From positions 1,674,001-1,738,000 of the forward strand of contig OZ004581.1 of the NCBI GenBank assembly GCA_963924555.1: a DNA stretch of 64,000 nucleotides, in the 5' to 3' direction. Shown here piece after piece: positions 10,301 to 20,183 of the stretch. A program made the translations under genes and the position numbers. How positions within the stretch are numbered: the stretch's first letter is position 1; each line of letters opens with the position of its first letter. The stretch comes from Crambe crambe. Its lineage: Eukaryota > Porifera > Demospongiae > Poecilosclerida > Crambeidae. The notes under the pieces are model-generated. The model made no database searches. It worked only from the letters and a program-made list of their open reading frames with translations, and was not told the origin of the DNA.

Positions 10301-12220
10301 TGGATACTGGATCAGGTTCCATTTCATCCCGTGATGATGGTGTGTCAAAGACACTTAGGGAAGCATGGTCTTGAGCAGAACCTTGAAGCTTAGAATCACC
10401 ACTAGCTTGATAAGAAGAGCATCTGTACTCTGCAAGTTACATTGTTATTTATTTGCATACGCTCAAAAAAATATTAAGGGCAGTAGCTAGCTATGTACTC
10501 CATGTGAAGGATGTCTATAAAAGTATAAAAAAACCAATGCTGATTCATCATGATCAATATAGGCTGATGTGAGTTACAAACTATGTACTACCTAATATCT
10601 GGACAGCCAGTGTCCATCTAGAAATTTCAATCTCTACCTCTCCAGTTTTTAACACGTATGATAGCATGGAGTGACTACAACTTACGAGCAATTCTTAGGG
10701 CCAAATTCTCATTATTGCCCCCCATCTTGTGAGCGACAGCATCGATCAGAACTTGGACAGTGGGTATTGGCAGATTTAATTTAATATCAAAATAGAGCTT
10801 CAACCAAATCTATAGATATGAATATATTTATAGACATAAGTGGAATGATAACTAAAGCTTGTAGGGTTAGGGTTAGAACTAGGGATGGGGACTTCCCTTC
10901 CCCTCTCCCCGGTTTTAAAATACAGAAGTTATTTTCGAGGGGTAAATGATGGATGGTCAGTTGGTGCGCAGCATACACAGTATATGCCATGTGTGCTAGC
11001 TATGAATAAATACATCTGGACCTACGTGAGCAAGTCACTTCACATATCAAAAGCCTCTTTTTTTGCTACTGCAATGATCTAGAACTAGTACTGTGTGGGG
11101 GCACGGTTTTTAGATATAATATTCGTGGGTAAAAAAATTTTCTCCGCAAAAATAACCTGCTGTAATAATGGGCACTGATTTTGGAGTTCTACTGAGGGAA
11201 AGTCATAAGCACACACAGTATCAATACCCCTTCAGCTCCTATCATTATTCAATTTGAGCAGTTCAGTTGATGATTGAGCTAGCTGAATCAAGTTGAGTTA
11301 TAATTCTCAACATGCCTGGTATTAGCCACCTACCTCAATTAATTTTTGAATTTTATTTTCATAGCTGAACTGGTCCTTATCAATAATCTCCACTTCTCTG
11401 ACTGGTATTCCAAGCAACACTCCTATCTCAAACCACTTATTTTGGACCTCAATAAGGAAATAGACAAGATCATGAATGATCCTCCTTCTTTCATCAGTTT
11501 CAGTAAAATCACCTGGTGGATTAATAATGTCATGATTCATAGCTAGCTTACTGTATTGTCTCAGTCTAACATACACAATTGTGTTCTATCTCCTTTTGAT
11601 GCGATGTCTGAAAGACTCTTTTCTTCAAATACTGTTATATTAAATATATAATTGAATGATTGAATAAATTCATTCCTTATTACCTTTCCATTCTTTAGCA
11701 ATTTTAAAGGCAGCTGGACCATTATTTCCTCCAAGACTGTCAGCTATAACATAAACCACTGACCACCAGCAAGGGTCAAGCCTCCCATGATGTACTTCAC
11801 TATTGATCCATGAAATTAGTACATCAATCAGCCCTCTCACCATGTTACCTATTGTAGGTTTATTAACAATCATTAGCTACTGAGCAATATTTAAACTCAT
11901 ATCTTTTGAGGACACTCCTTATTTTAATATTTTGAGATAGGCTTACTTCCATGTTTTCTCTTCAGAGCTTCTGATGATAAGGATGTATTTACCAAGGATC
12001 CAATCTGCACCCATTTCTCATGCACTTCTGAAAAAACTTTCATCAGCATTGGAAGGTCTTTCTCTTCTGAATAGATAGAAAAGCAAAGTTGAAAAACTAT
12101 AATAGCTGAGACTCTAGCTAGAGACTCACGAAATCTTTCCGTAGGAACATTTGGATACCTTTCAAGTGCTCTTTTTGCATTGTTTGGCCCGTGGCCTCTC
12201 CAATCCACCCTAGTAGCCAT
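210..12220 (-). CDS. 14-exon Death-Death-CARD-Roc/COR GTPase-transmembrane protein
   Basis: Proposed innate-immune signalling GTPase of about 1,403 residues. Exons on the minus strand: 12220-12130, 12066-11947, 11848-11684, 11512-11334, 10809-10686, 10429-10295, 8911-8770, 8703-8381, 7860-7738, 5393-5181, 3731-1512, 1310-1128, 497-381, 286-210. Each junction has GT..AG ends and compatible phase (mostly phase 1), and the total of 4,212 nt is divisible by three. Domain order: Death (about 30-125), Death (135-226), charged linker, CARD-like (325-425), two Pro/Ser/Thr linkers, G domain (P-loop near 588), COR-like region, Cys-rich tail, one membrane segment (about 1307-1325), short tail. Start is the ATG of MATRVDW. 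The weakest links are exon 9 to 10 (2.3-kb intron holding another gene), exon 10 to 11 (weak GTAATC donor), and the last three exons. It could instead be two adjacent genes. Confidence 0.6.
1512..3731 (-). CDS. Roc-COR-like GTPase exon
   Basis: A single 2,220-nt exon with an intact frame. G1 P-loop is GLPESGKT, G3 is RDAGGQVEFQ, and G4 is THMD, the THxD form typical of Roc rather than NKxD. After the G domain comes a winged-helix COR-like region (FLHSRIGIIQHF ... LKERGIFSLSVF ... LLVCLRIIVPF). An acidic, degenerate repeat of NEESIQPSDSK type sits between switch I and G3, an unusual insertion in a G domain. An eight-Asp run follows COR, then a Cys cluster (CFKCKKC ... C ... C) that might bind zinc. 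The exon is flanked by a TGCAATCAG acceptor and a strong GTAAGC donor. Roc-COR proteins are dimeric GTPase switches in stress and death signalling. Alone it would be a Roco-like GTPase without kinase or LRR. Confidence 0.8.
3760..4400. repeat. non-coding dispersed repeat with foldback
   Basis: No gene seen. Arms 4099-4124 and 4163-4188 are inverted copies containing CCTACAATTGACA. Positions 4211-4290 recur inverted near 52980-53060, marking a dispersed repeat family. In the long gene model this is intron sequence between the Pro/Ser linker exon and the GTPase exon. Confidence 0.55.
4411..4746. mobile_element. MITE with poly-G/poly-C subterminal tracts
   Basis: Terminal inverted repeats of about 21 nt: CAGTGCAGTGGAGTAGGAATA at 4411-4431 and its near-perfect inverse at 4726-4746. 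G-runs just inside the left end and C-runs near both ends (4434-4496, 4706-4714) give strong potential for quadruplex or hairpin formation. About 336 nt, no coding capacity. Family not identified. Confidence 0.65.
4755..5100. repeat. tandem repeats (GTCTACGAAGCG and longer unit)
   Basis: GTCTACGAAGCG-type words occur several times between 4763 and 4835. A longer unit containing TCCACGAAGGCA and CGAACGGCAATTGACAG occurs at about 4860 and again at about 4950, each followed by a segment containing GGATGAAGCA and GGGAGTTATGGCTGTCAAG. Non-coding and intronic in the long gene model. Confidence 0.6.
5181..5393 (-). CDS. Pro/Ser/Thr linker exon shared by two possible transcripts
   Basis: A 213-nt exon (phase 1 in and out) encoding a low-complexity linker rich in Pro, Ser, Thr and Met, beginning VTTQSMMATPVPNAASSSP. 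It is preceded by an excellent acceptor (TTTTCCCATAG). Its donor GTAATC is weak. Composition resembles exon 9 (SLPSSAVPTPDSP), which supports joining to the Death-Death-CARD exons upstream. It is equally phase-compatible with a donor at the end of the CARD-only gene's domain (5548), so it could also link that CARD to the GTPase exon. The frame otherwise stops inside a palindromic repeat at 5161. Confidence 0.5.
5519..5875 (-). CDS. CARD-only protein, copy 1
   Basis: A 118-residue single-exon frame from an ATG (MTDSKEYS). The helical pattern is CARD-like: IAQFLFQQRVIT, then a loop, then DKASMLVTAIRNRVELNP, then a helix ending NIIKYEDIVVIL. It resembles the CARD-like domain of the neighbouring NLR and of exon 8 of the long gene. 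CARDs recruit partners by homotypic contact, so alone it could be an adaptor or decoy. Its start faces the NLR first exon about 435 nt away, suggesting a shared promoter. A nearly identical copy is at 20184-20540. A GTAGAA donor at 5547 (after NYQP, phase 1) could splice it to the linker exon at 5393, giving a CARD-GTPase product instead of the stop at 5519. Confidence 0.75.
   Translation of the reverse strand: MTDSKEYSTVVNCKRKLEIALESDRDIAQFLFQQRVITQEHYDEVTNPKSNLTDTDKASMLVTAIRNRVELNPRNYHKVVDHLRQNIIKYEDIVVILDQDYHQTGNYQPGRRKHRIIS
5876..6310. promoter_or_regulatory. bidirectional intergenic region, CARD gene / NLR head (copy 1)
   Basis: About 435 nt separate the divergent start codons of the CARD-only gene (minus) and NLR exon 1 (plus). 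The same spacer occurs with high identity at 20541-20969, apart from small indels. Shared promoter function is inferred from the head-to-head layout. No TATA box is asserted. Confidence 0.4.
6311..6621 (+). pseudogene. truncated NLR head (exon 1 and start of exon 2)
   Basis: Exon 1 (6311-6429) is the same as the intact NLR's first exon: MGNLLSNTEIEPGSSSDSES and onward, ending at a GTAAGG donor. The acceptor TTTTTTCTTAG and first codons of exon 2 (6606-6621) are present, but the sequence then switches to a fragment of a GVIN 5' exon. All CARD, NACHT and LRR sequence is missing. It is a duplication remnant and may still supply a promoter and a myristoylatable leader. Confidence 0.75.
6622..6672 (-). 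pseudogene. fragment of GVIN 5' exon at duplication breakpoint
   Basis: About 50 nt match the beginning of the GVIN coding exon at 30027-30080, including the acceptor-side GAATAG (minus strand). The rest of the GVIN gene is absent. This marks where the CARD/NLR block replaced the GVIN that normally precedes this unit in the second copy. Confidence 0.6.
6778..6909 (+). other. short exon-like frame, duplicated
   Basis: A 43-codon open frame (MASRFHPPTSSSEGSVASEI and onward) following a TTTCAG acceptor-like sequence. It recurs at about 30669-30780, where a change introduces an early TGA. Rich in Ser, Pro and Glu. No family recognised. It may be a relic exon. In the long gene model it is antisense to intron 9. 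Confidence 0.25.
7738..7860 (-). CDS. Pro/Ser linker exon 9 of the Death-CARD gene
   Basis: A 123-nt exon, phase 1 to phase 1, with acceptor CCCAACACAG and donor GTGAGG. It encodes a low-complexity linker (SLPSSAVPTPDSPQGPQG and onward). Fits directly after the CARD-like exon. The equivalent region is deleted in the second copy of the gene near 31070. Confidence 0.6.
8381..8911 (-). CDS. CARD-like domain exon and preceding linker exon
   Basis: Exon 7 (8911-8770) is a charged linker: VTHTSLVKSARGVADKIKK and onward. Exon 8 (8703-8381) encodes a CARD-like death fold: LQDIICHDLVSVAGKLYSRG, then RTTELLKAVESQIRVRPSIF, then FIFILESEPYTCSLAVELVQ. It aligns helix by helix with the NLR's CARD-like exon at 21264-21598, including the shared ILESEP motif and a final SY followed by a phase-1 donor (GTGAGT). 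The shared exon limits suggest domain exchange between NLR and GTPase genes by exon shuffling. Confidence 0.7.
9460..10180. other. intronic segment absent from the second copy
   Basis: About 700 nt are present here but missing at the corresponding point near 31490, where flanking sequences join. It contains an inverted pair around 9757-9840 (GTTTAGAAACCTT... and ...AGGTTTCTAAAT). No gene seen. Probably a transposon-derived insertion. Confidence 0.4.
10295..12220 (-). CDS. tandem Death-domain exons 1-6
   Basis: Exons 12220-12130, 12066-11947, 11848-11684, 11512-11334, 10809-10686 and 10429-10295. The first Death domain spans exons 2-3, with HEKWVQIGSLVN at its first helix and CWWSVVYVIADSLGGNNG before an AFKIAKEW final helix. 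The second spans exons 4-5, with VQNKWFEIGVLLGI and VLIDAVAHKMGGNNENLALR. The spacing Trp..Ile-Gly..Leu to Val-x-Asp..GGNN..A/L..I is the usual Death-domain signature. Exon 6 is a linker (RCSSYQASGDSKLQGSAQDH and onward). The same six exons with the same phases occur at 35882-31603, which is strong support for these splice sites. Confidence 0.75.
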
Positions 12221-12601
12221 TGATAAACGACAACTTTTAACGAACCCCACCCCTTTTACGAAGTGACATCACGTGATCCTGGCTCACGTCGCTATACTGC
12301 ATTGGCATCGTGCTTGCTTCCTCTCTAGCACTTTAATGAAGGGTAACTAAAATTCCAGCTGCTCACGATCGATCGCCTGTACTGTGCGCACACGTACGCG
12401 CGAGCGATATATTGCAACGCACGAAGCGAAATTAAAATCCTCGAATTTTTTAAATCTAGCTTGGCACTGGTATTCACGAAATTTTAATCCCTCGAAAATA
12501 TCTACCCATACGGTAACTGCTGAACATGATCACAAATCATGGTATTAGCTCTAAGTTATGAAAATAGGTAATGAATGGATGAATAAATGAACTATTAATT
12601 T
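12221..12601. promoter_or_regulatory. upstream region of the Death-Death gene
   Basis: No coding sequence seen. Lies between the start of the Death-Death gene and the 3' end of the transporter, both on minus, so it should hold the promoter of the former. Contains CACGTG-like words near 12271. The start-proximal part is partly conserved upstream of the second copy (35883-35970). Confidence 0.35.
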
Positions 12602-14313
12602 TTAAGTTTGTGATTTATGACTCCACTGCATTGTACATTGTGTAATGTGTGTAGTAATTGATAGCAAATATGTGTTCATTAGGTAGAATGTCACCTCTCT
12701 GTCTCTTCTTGTACCTATGTATGCCAATATGAATATCAGAAGGAGTATGACTAGATACCACGTCCCACACCCGTACCTGTTAGGAGGCCACTTATGCACA
12801 GTATAAGTGATAGGCAACATAACGAGATAAGTAATGATGTATAAAAATCCAAAGTATCCATATGCAAATCTTGTTGTGATTAATCCTCTCATGGAGTAAG
12901 GTTACTGAGCATAGACAAACCGTGTAGCTGCTGAATATAGGTAGAAGGTACTGAAGGCTTGTACAAGCTCTGGAAGCATCACCCACTTGTAATCCAAAGG
13001 AAGTGAATATCTTGGACTGTAGTCATTTTTTTCAACTTCTAGAAGACAAGTTATATTTGTTCTAATATCGATGTCAAGTTTAACATGACCTACAACTTCC
13101 AGAGATAAATATCCAACAATGCTGATAAATGTCAAAAACAAGCCAATATTGAACTCAAAAACAAGCCAATATTGAACTTAGTGAATAATGACACTCTCCC
13201 TATGAGACGATGCAACAATAATTCGTAGAGTGGAATTGTTAGGATAATGATTAAGTAGCCAAAGTTGTATACTGTTTCTCTTTGAAAACAATTTATAGTA
13301 TGTTCCAAGGAGCAATCAGATATATTTTTCCATCTGAAGTTCAAATTTCTAAGGTGATATCTCATGCCTGTTGCCACTGATTGTACTGTATTGATGAAGC
13401 CAACAAAGAGAATAGCAGTAAGAAAATGCAGAAGCATACGCCAGAAAGTCTTCACATCCTCCACCTTTTCTGTAGTGAACGGGCCACCAAATTTATGTTT
13501 GGCAAAATCAATTCTGTTGTCATCACAGTAAGTAAAGGCACTCCTCTGACGAGGATACTTATCCTTCCAGGCAAAATGCATAACTTTGTATATCAGCTTA
13601 AGTGGATTCTCTGTTACTGGCTCTTTAATGAGCCAGTGGTTGAAGTTATAGTCAAGGCACAGTACTAGGCTCAAACAGGCTGGGAACAGTAGTTTGGCCA
13701 ATGCAATATATTTAGAACATATACATTTCAAAGATAACACTACAATTGCATAGCCAACATACCAGGCCCAAACAAACCAGTTGGACAATGCTTTCATATC
13801 ACCAGAGGAAGCATCGGGAAGCTGATCAACACCAAACTGTGTGATATTGACAATTAGTCCTTCTGTACTAATGAATAAGATCACAAACATAGTAATATAC
13901 AAGGTTTCTTTGATTGTTGCAATGTGTGGAAGATTATCGGGTATTCCAGAAACTACACATATTCCAATTGTAGTTAACCATGCAATCAGAAAGCTTTGTC
14001 GTATCATCTTGTATCTCCCCCAGTAGGCATCAGCTATCCACCCTAATACTGGGCAGAGCAGAGCTATCAAAAGTAGTATACCACCTCTGAAGGTGTATTG
14101 GTAGATTTTATTACTTGTAATGAGGACCTCGAGGCCATCAGTGTAGAATACAGAGCTGATGCCAAAGTTGAGTACAAACCATGCTGTTACAATCCAAATA
14201 AGCACTATGATCATCCCTTTGTTTCGACACAGCATAAATTTGCAAGTGCTAGGAGATATCATGGCCCTTCTTGTGCTTTGGTACGATAACAAGATAGAAC
14301 TCTCCTCCACTCT
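12602..14313 (-). pseudogene. SLC15/PTR-type proton-coupled oligopeptide transporter, copy 1 (broken)
   Basis: Major facilitator family member that would move di/tripeptides with protons across a membrane. Signature regions: LGWIADAYWGRYK and FGVDQLPDASSGDMKALSNW, then GGPFTTEKVEDVKTFWRM, with about 10-12 hydrophobic segments in all. The frame runs from a TTTTAG acceptor at 14313 (first in-frame ATG 14262). A 23-nt perfect tandem duplication (13133-13155 and 13156-13178) shifts the frame. An in-frame TAA at 12902-12904 replaces a Ser codon present in copy 2. The C-terminal hydrophobic region continues to 12602 once these are ignored. A 5' exon upstream is expected but not found. Confidence 0.75.
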
Positions 14314-14547
14314 CTAAAATAGTTTCAAAAATGAATGAAAGCTAGTTGTTCAACTTAAAAAAAGCTCTCTAGCCACTGTCAACAGATTTACATGAATGCA
14401 CTATTAGCTAATTATGGTGAAAAGCATGAATACATTATTATTTTAAACAATGATGTCTTAGTATAATACACAAGCAGTACAATGTAAGGATCCATGGTGC
14501 ATAGTAAACACTTTCAGGTAACAGTGATGGTGTCATAGCTATAGCTA
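14314..14547. other. transporter 5' flank
   Basis: No gene seen. Sequence is shared with 26650-26960 in the second transporter copy, so it belongs to the duplicated unit. May contain the transporter's promoter or first non-coding exon. Confidence 0.3.
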
Positions 14548-14656
14548 CACTGTAAAAATGAAAGTGTTTACTGCATACCATTTTGTCCCAATGCACACAC
14601 TTTTTTGTTTTTAGTGTGTGCAGTATTGGGTGCAGTATGCACTTTCATTTACAGCG
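14548..14656. mobile_element. CACTGTAAAAATGAAAGTG MITE, copy 1
   Basis: Foldback of about 109 nt. The left end CACTGTAAAAATGAAAGTG is mirrored by the right end CACTTTCATTTACAGCG, and the interior pair TGCACACACT / AGTGTGTGCA forms a second stem. Family members at 26963-27074 (same duplicated unit) and 37041-37131 (independent site). Confidence 0.7.
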
Positions 14657-14879
14657 TATGCTCAATATTATTATTGAGCTTTGTTACTGGATGTAGCTAG
14701 TAGTAATTAAAATTTTTTTTAGTCTTGTGGATCTCACTGAAGAAGATCCATGAGATCAAAATTGATTAAATTCTATTGATGCTTACTACTGTCAGTAACA
14801 AAGCTTAATAACTTATTGAAGACTCCAAAGATGCATGATCACTGGTCTATTCCCAGTGTAAGGCAAATTCCAATGCTAA

Positions 14880-14960
14880 CAGGAGAGAGGGAGGAAAGGA
14901 GGGGGGAAAGGGAGGGAGGGAGGGAGAGAGAGATGAGAAAGGGAACTGGAAAGGGGATGG
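14880..14960. repeat. purine-rich GA/GGGA tract
   Basis: Low-complexity purine-only run based on GAGAGG and GGGAGG. A shorter form is at 27298-27342 in the duplicated copy. No coding function seen. Confidence 0.6.
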
Positions 14961-15239
14961 AGGAAGAAGGGAATAAGAATTGAGTACTATCATTCACACA
15001 TTATAACTGTGGTGAATCTTGACAATGTGTGGTGTGTGGTTCCAGAAGTAGATATGCCTTCAAAGAAAAGCTACATGAATCAGTGCTACATCTTTTAATT
15101 GGGAGATTATCAATATTTTACAAAGTTTAAAGTTCATTTATTTTTAATCTGATAACAAGATGGACTGGAGGTTACAGGCCATATGAGGCTTGATGTCAAT
15201 CTTACAAACATGACTTGTTTGCTTCAGGTTAAAACAACA

Positions 15240-15545
15240 GGATCACAGCACGCTTCCTTTGGATTATAGCAGTTGATTTATGCTCAATTGCCTTACTTGG
15301 GTTAATTTATGGATTTGCATATCAATTCTATGGACTTTATTTGTTATCTTATATCGTTACCTGTTACACATACAATGGACAAGTGGCCTTCTAACAGGTA
15401 TGGATGTGGGACATGGTATCTCTATCAGCCAGTATTGTGGTTCTTCTTATGTGATTTGAAGAAGCAGAGCAATGACATCCTACCTAATGAACATGAACAC
15501 AGGAAAGCAATTGATCTGGAAATTTGGACATCCTCACTGTGGCTG
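15240..15545 (+). pseudogene. transporter C-terminal fragment, opposite strand
   Basis: Plus-strand frames resemble the end of the PTR transporters: WIIAVDLCSIALLGLIYGFA in one frame, then after a frameshift near 15358, KWPSNRYGCGTWYL, which matches KWPPNRYGCGTWYL of both minus-strand copies. It is a relic of a third, inverted transporter gene. Only the last membrane segments remain. Confidence 0.6.
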
Positions 15546-16308
15546 ATCAAGTAGTCAACTCACACTCCTGGAGAGTTTTCCCAAGCTCTTCTATCCCTAC
15601 CCTACAAGTAAGAAACCATAGCTACGTATCGGCTCCCCCCCAGTTGTTGTTACGTAACTGGAAACACCCACATAGCTGTAGCTATGGTCATCCTTATTAT
15701 TCCAGAAATGCTTTTCCCCTATATTATATGTTGTCTGATTCTATGACTGCGTCTAACTTATCCCTATTATGAAGACACAATGTTATAATGACACTTTCTG
15801 ACACTAGGTTATAATGTCCAGGCTATACACAGGACTGATAGTATGCAATCTTTGGATTGTAGCTATAGCTGCAGCTCTGTTTTTGATCAACATGAGGGGT
15901 AGCTAGATAATAGATTGAGGACATCGATCAACAGAGAAGAAAAAGAAAGCATGGGTGCTTGTGGCTGGGCAACATGCCTGAGACCTGTGACGTCAACTTT
16001 CTCATCACCATTTTCATCATAATGATAGTTGGTAGTCATGCACTGTCATGACAGTCAGAAGTCCAAAACAATTGCCACGTGAAGTATTAATTTAAAATTC
16101 AACATTGTAGCTATAATAACTCAAAATAATTGGACACACAATAAATTTCAGCATGTGCATGTGTAGCTCAAGAATAATAGTAGCTAGTGGCTAAATTAAT
16201 GTAATGATAATTTAAAATCGAACATTATTGGCTATGAAACTTGTTTCACTCTAATTTTGAGCTATGTATTAATGTAAACTTTAATCACTACTTAAAATAG
16301 CAGAATGT
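15546..16308. other. intergenic, with decayed guanylate-kinase-like tail
   Basis: Mostly featureless AT-rich DNA. Positions 15855-15990 (plus) match the exon at 27851-27959 but have in-frame stops soon after the start, so the copy here is dead. No other gene seen. Confidence 0.4.
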
Positions 16309-19300
16309 GTCTACAAAATGATACACTTCTTTCAGTTTTTTTTCCACTTCTTCACGCTTGATGCGGAGCCACTGTGATGGAACTTGGGGTGGCTTTGCAT
16401 TGAATCTCCTTCCCAATTCTCCTCTGTACTTGCCTATGAACCACATTCAATATTTAGATCCTTTAGAAGTCCGACCTGGAGGAATGGACCAATCTGGGTA
16501 TATTGATCGGTAGTTGCTGAAGGGGTGATGATGATGCTTCGTATCTTCATTGCAGAAAGTCATACTACTAGCTATTAACACAGGACAAAGGTCAGTTACC
16601 AATTCATTGGTGCTAGAAAACGTGTATCCTGCCAGGCAATGGGGGCGATGTATTGCAACTATGTGCTTTTGGCTATTACGAAGATGATTAGGGTCCTGCT
16701 GATCACATAGTTCTTTGCAAAAGGGACATTGCTCAGTGCAACCAATTAAATTCCTCATTAAGAGCTCATGTGGTTTATCCTTCCAGTAAACCATTTCTTT
16801 CTCACACTGGACAGTGTCAAAAGAAGCTTGCAATTTCTTCTTTAAATCATTAAGTCCATCACAAATTTTTCTTTTAAAGTTCCCAAGATTCAATTCATTT
16901 AAATCATCATAACCTTCTAGTAATTCATCAACTTTGAATGGAACTCCTAGTTCCTCCCTGATCTTTGTATCACCACTAAAGGCTGACAACCATTTGCGAG
17001 CATCAGTTTCATTCACATTAGAAACTTTGCCTTGTACAACTCCTAAAAGTTCTGTCACTTTCTCTTTAGCTGAATTTTGCAATCGTGTGTTTCCACCAGA
17101 TACCCACTCATCACAAAACTGTATTATATAGTCCTTTATTCGATCTTCAAGATATTCTTTGACGTCAGAAACATAGGACATATAACTATCAAAGTCATCC
17201 TTCCTAATGAGATCAGTGAGAATCTTGACTTTCATGGCCATCTTGGAATTGAAATGGTGCTTATAAGATTTCATTAACCCAACCATTCTGGCACCAAGTG
17301 TTTTTTGAACTTTTACTTCAATGGGTGATTCAAGATACGAACAAAGAGTGTCAGCGATAGCCTCTTCAGCTTCAGTCTGGTTGTGTTGATTTTTAAATTT
17401 TGTAAAGAGGGGGCCTTTCAAATTCTTTTCCAATAAGTAAAGTCGAGGGTCACTTCTCATCCTGAAAGATTCAGCCATTCTTTTAAATTCTGGAACAGCA
17501 TAACCAATAACTATTAAGTATATCTCATGTCTATATTCCCGTGTGAAAGTGAGATGATTTCTGAGAGCAGCTGATTCTCTTTTAATGGTTGCATCCACTT
17601 CTTTAAGAAGTTCCTGGACAAATGCTGTGTTGAAGTCAGTGTCTGTTGGTGTTGTATCTTTCAGGTACTTTATTGCTGTGCTAAATACTTTCCCTGTCAC
17701 CTCAATAGCTGCTTTCTGATAAGCATCAATAGTAATCATGACATCATGAAAAAGTATATCATAAACCTGAGTATCAACACTACCGTGTTTGGTGTATGCT
17801 TCTTCTTTTCAGGTGAAAACTCAAGGATACCTCTCCCCCATTCGATCAAGGATTTCCTCTTTCTGTACTTCGCTAAGAATTGACCTTCATGATCTTGTGC
17901 TCGCACAAACCCAATCATTTTCTTTACTATTTCAGCTTCCACATCTCTAAAATCTCCAGACACAGGAAGCTGATGTATTAGTTCAATCCAGATACTGTTA
18001 AATATTATTTCGAGTTCTTCTGTTTGTCTCCTCTTTTTCAAGATCTTTCTCACTTGGTCAGTAGCAAGCACTGCTCCTACCATAATATCATTGAGATGAC
18101 CTTCAGTTAACTGACCTCCACACTGTTGTATGATGGCATATATCTGCCTTGCTTGTTCTTTAGTGATAATTTGTTGCTCTTGGTAAAGCAGTATATTTGT
18201 AAGGGTAAATAATCTTCTTTGAAGTATATTCTTCAGTTGTTCTGGCTTCAGGTTTCTCTCTAGCAGACTTTGATCAAGCTTTTCTTGTTCTTTCTTTATG
18301 CTTGCAATATGTTCATGGACTTTTGCTGTGATGATTTCTGCATATCTGCTTCGATCACTTTTGAATTTAGTGATAACCTCTCTGCTTTTGCCAAATTTCC
18401 TGCAGTGCTCTTCTGCATGTGACTTCAACTCAGTTGAAAGGCTTTCCAATCTCAATTCAAATTTTGCCTTCCATTGCACTAAAATTTCACTCAGTTTGCC
18501 ATAGAAAAATTCCTGCATATTTCTTCTAAGTGGCCCAATTTGGTCAACAATATAAGCTTTAAGTGTCCTACACTTGGATTCTACCAAAACAGGAACCTTG
18601 TCTAAAGGAGTAGTACTGATTGCTTTTTCAGCTTCTTGTTCCCACTTTAACATTGCTTCTGTAAATGTCCACTCCCATGTGCCATATGCAGTTTCCAATG
18701 AGTTGTAAGCAGTGACCTCAAGAGTGTTTTTGAAGCTGAACACAAACTTTTCTTGAAGTAGAGCCTGCCATAAGTCATTCATTCTTCCCGTAAAAGAGGA
18801 TAGACTGAAATCCCCAACTTCTCTTTCAGAAGAAGATTGTCTGATTTTGCTCATTCTCTTCCATAAAATTTCAATGAAGTGTTCCTTTAGCATCTGTGCA
18901 GATTGACTGTATCCCTTGTTAACATGGGCCATTGGTGGATCACCTTTCCATAATCCAGGGAAATGATGGACATCAGTATGATAATTGAATTTTATAACAT
19001 CGTTAAATGACTTAAACCGTCCTTCACAATTCTCTTCCCTGGCTGCATCAATCGTAATCTGATCCAATCTACGTGAAAATTTTATCTTTTCCTCAGCATT
19101 TTGATGAATAAATTGGCAGCTTGGATGAAATTTGACTTGAGACTCAGTCATGCGAAGAAATGCATGAACTGTTATCTGCAGGATATCATCCATGTCTCCA
19201 ATGACCTCACCATTAATGTTGATTAGGGTTGTATTGGCCAGACCAATAATGAAAGTGGCAAGTTCATTGTCATGCTTTTGTGTTTCAAGAGGGTCGAGTT

Positions 19301-19695
19301 CAGGAGCACGCAAACCTTCAGTGTCAATTACTAACATATAATTATTCACATTCCATTCTTTGTTGTAACTCCTCATCCAGCGGAAGTAGTTGCATGAATG
19401 CTCCACGAGTACATCTACGTACCAGCACTGACATTGAATTGAAGACCAAATGCTGTGTTTAACATTGTGGACTTCCCTGTGCTTTGAAGTCCAGCACAAA
19501 AATGTTAGGGTCTCCAAGCATTTCTACTGCTGAATGAAGCACAGCAGTGACCCACTGTAGAGGTACATGAGCAGCATCACCATCCATCAATTCCAAAGGG
19601 TAGCCATCAATGAAGAGTTCAGCAGCTGCATTAGGAAGATTTTTTCCATAGTCACCTGACTCTAGAGCAGCTTCATATACTTGACCCAGCACCAG
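16309..19695 (-). pseudogene. GVIN/VLIG-type very large GTPase, 5'-truncated and broken
   Basis: Corresponds to the second half of the intact GVIN gene at 39254-45835. It begins at GQVEYAALES-like sequence just before the G domain and lacks about 1,000 N-terminal residues. A short deletion near 19500 removes the lead into the P-loop and shifts the frame. A second shift follows before the retained DTEGLRAPELDPL motif. The frame breaks again near 17738. A Trp codon has become TGA at 16447-16449, but the homologous reading continues to about 16309 (KPPQVPSQWLRIK). The C-terminal motif GCTEQCPFCKELC..H..H is still present. Not expected to bind GTP. Confidence 0.8.
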
Positions 19696-19707
19696 ATGAC
19701 TTCTTCA

Positions 19708-19978
19708 TTTTCCAACAATCAGCTATAAACTACCCAGAGACAGAAATAGATTCTTTAGTAATAGTTAATGACAATGTTATCTGATCATTATCTTCATAAT
19801 CATCTTCTTCCAGCAGTCAGCTATAAACTACCAACATAATACAGAGATACTCTTTAGTAATAGCTAGTTAATGACAATGTTATCTGATCATTATCATACC
19901 AACATATACAGAGACAGAAATAGACGAACTCTTTAGTCAAATAGTTAATGACAATATTATCTGATCTTTATTATCTTG
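19708..19978. repeat. three tandem units of about 100 nt
   Basis: Three imperfect copies, each with a TCTTTAGT..ATAGTTAATGACAAT core followed by TTATCTGATC (cores near 19752, 19852 and 19940). The array lies at the 5' truncation point of the GVIN pseudogene, so it may mark the duplication breakpoint. Confidence 0.6.
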
Positions 19979-20183
19979 AGCTTCAGAAAACCTAAAAATA
20001 TTGTTATTCATAGCCTGGGGAACAGTGCGTTATGAGTCATAACGCATTTTACCCTAAGGGAGGGAATTTATGACAGTAAGAGCACTTTTCTCTATGGGAG
20101 TAAATGTATTAGGTGGGATATATGTTTGTTTATTTGTTTGTTTGTTTGTTTTTGGGGGGCATTTTTCTTATAACTACCACAAG

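Noticed and set aside
10862..10885. Telomere-like TAGGGTTAGGGTTAG (also near 34318)
   Set aside because: Only two to three units, shared by both duplicated introns, so an inherited intron word rather than a telomere.
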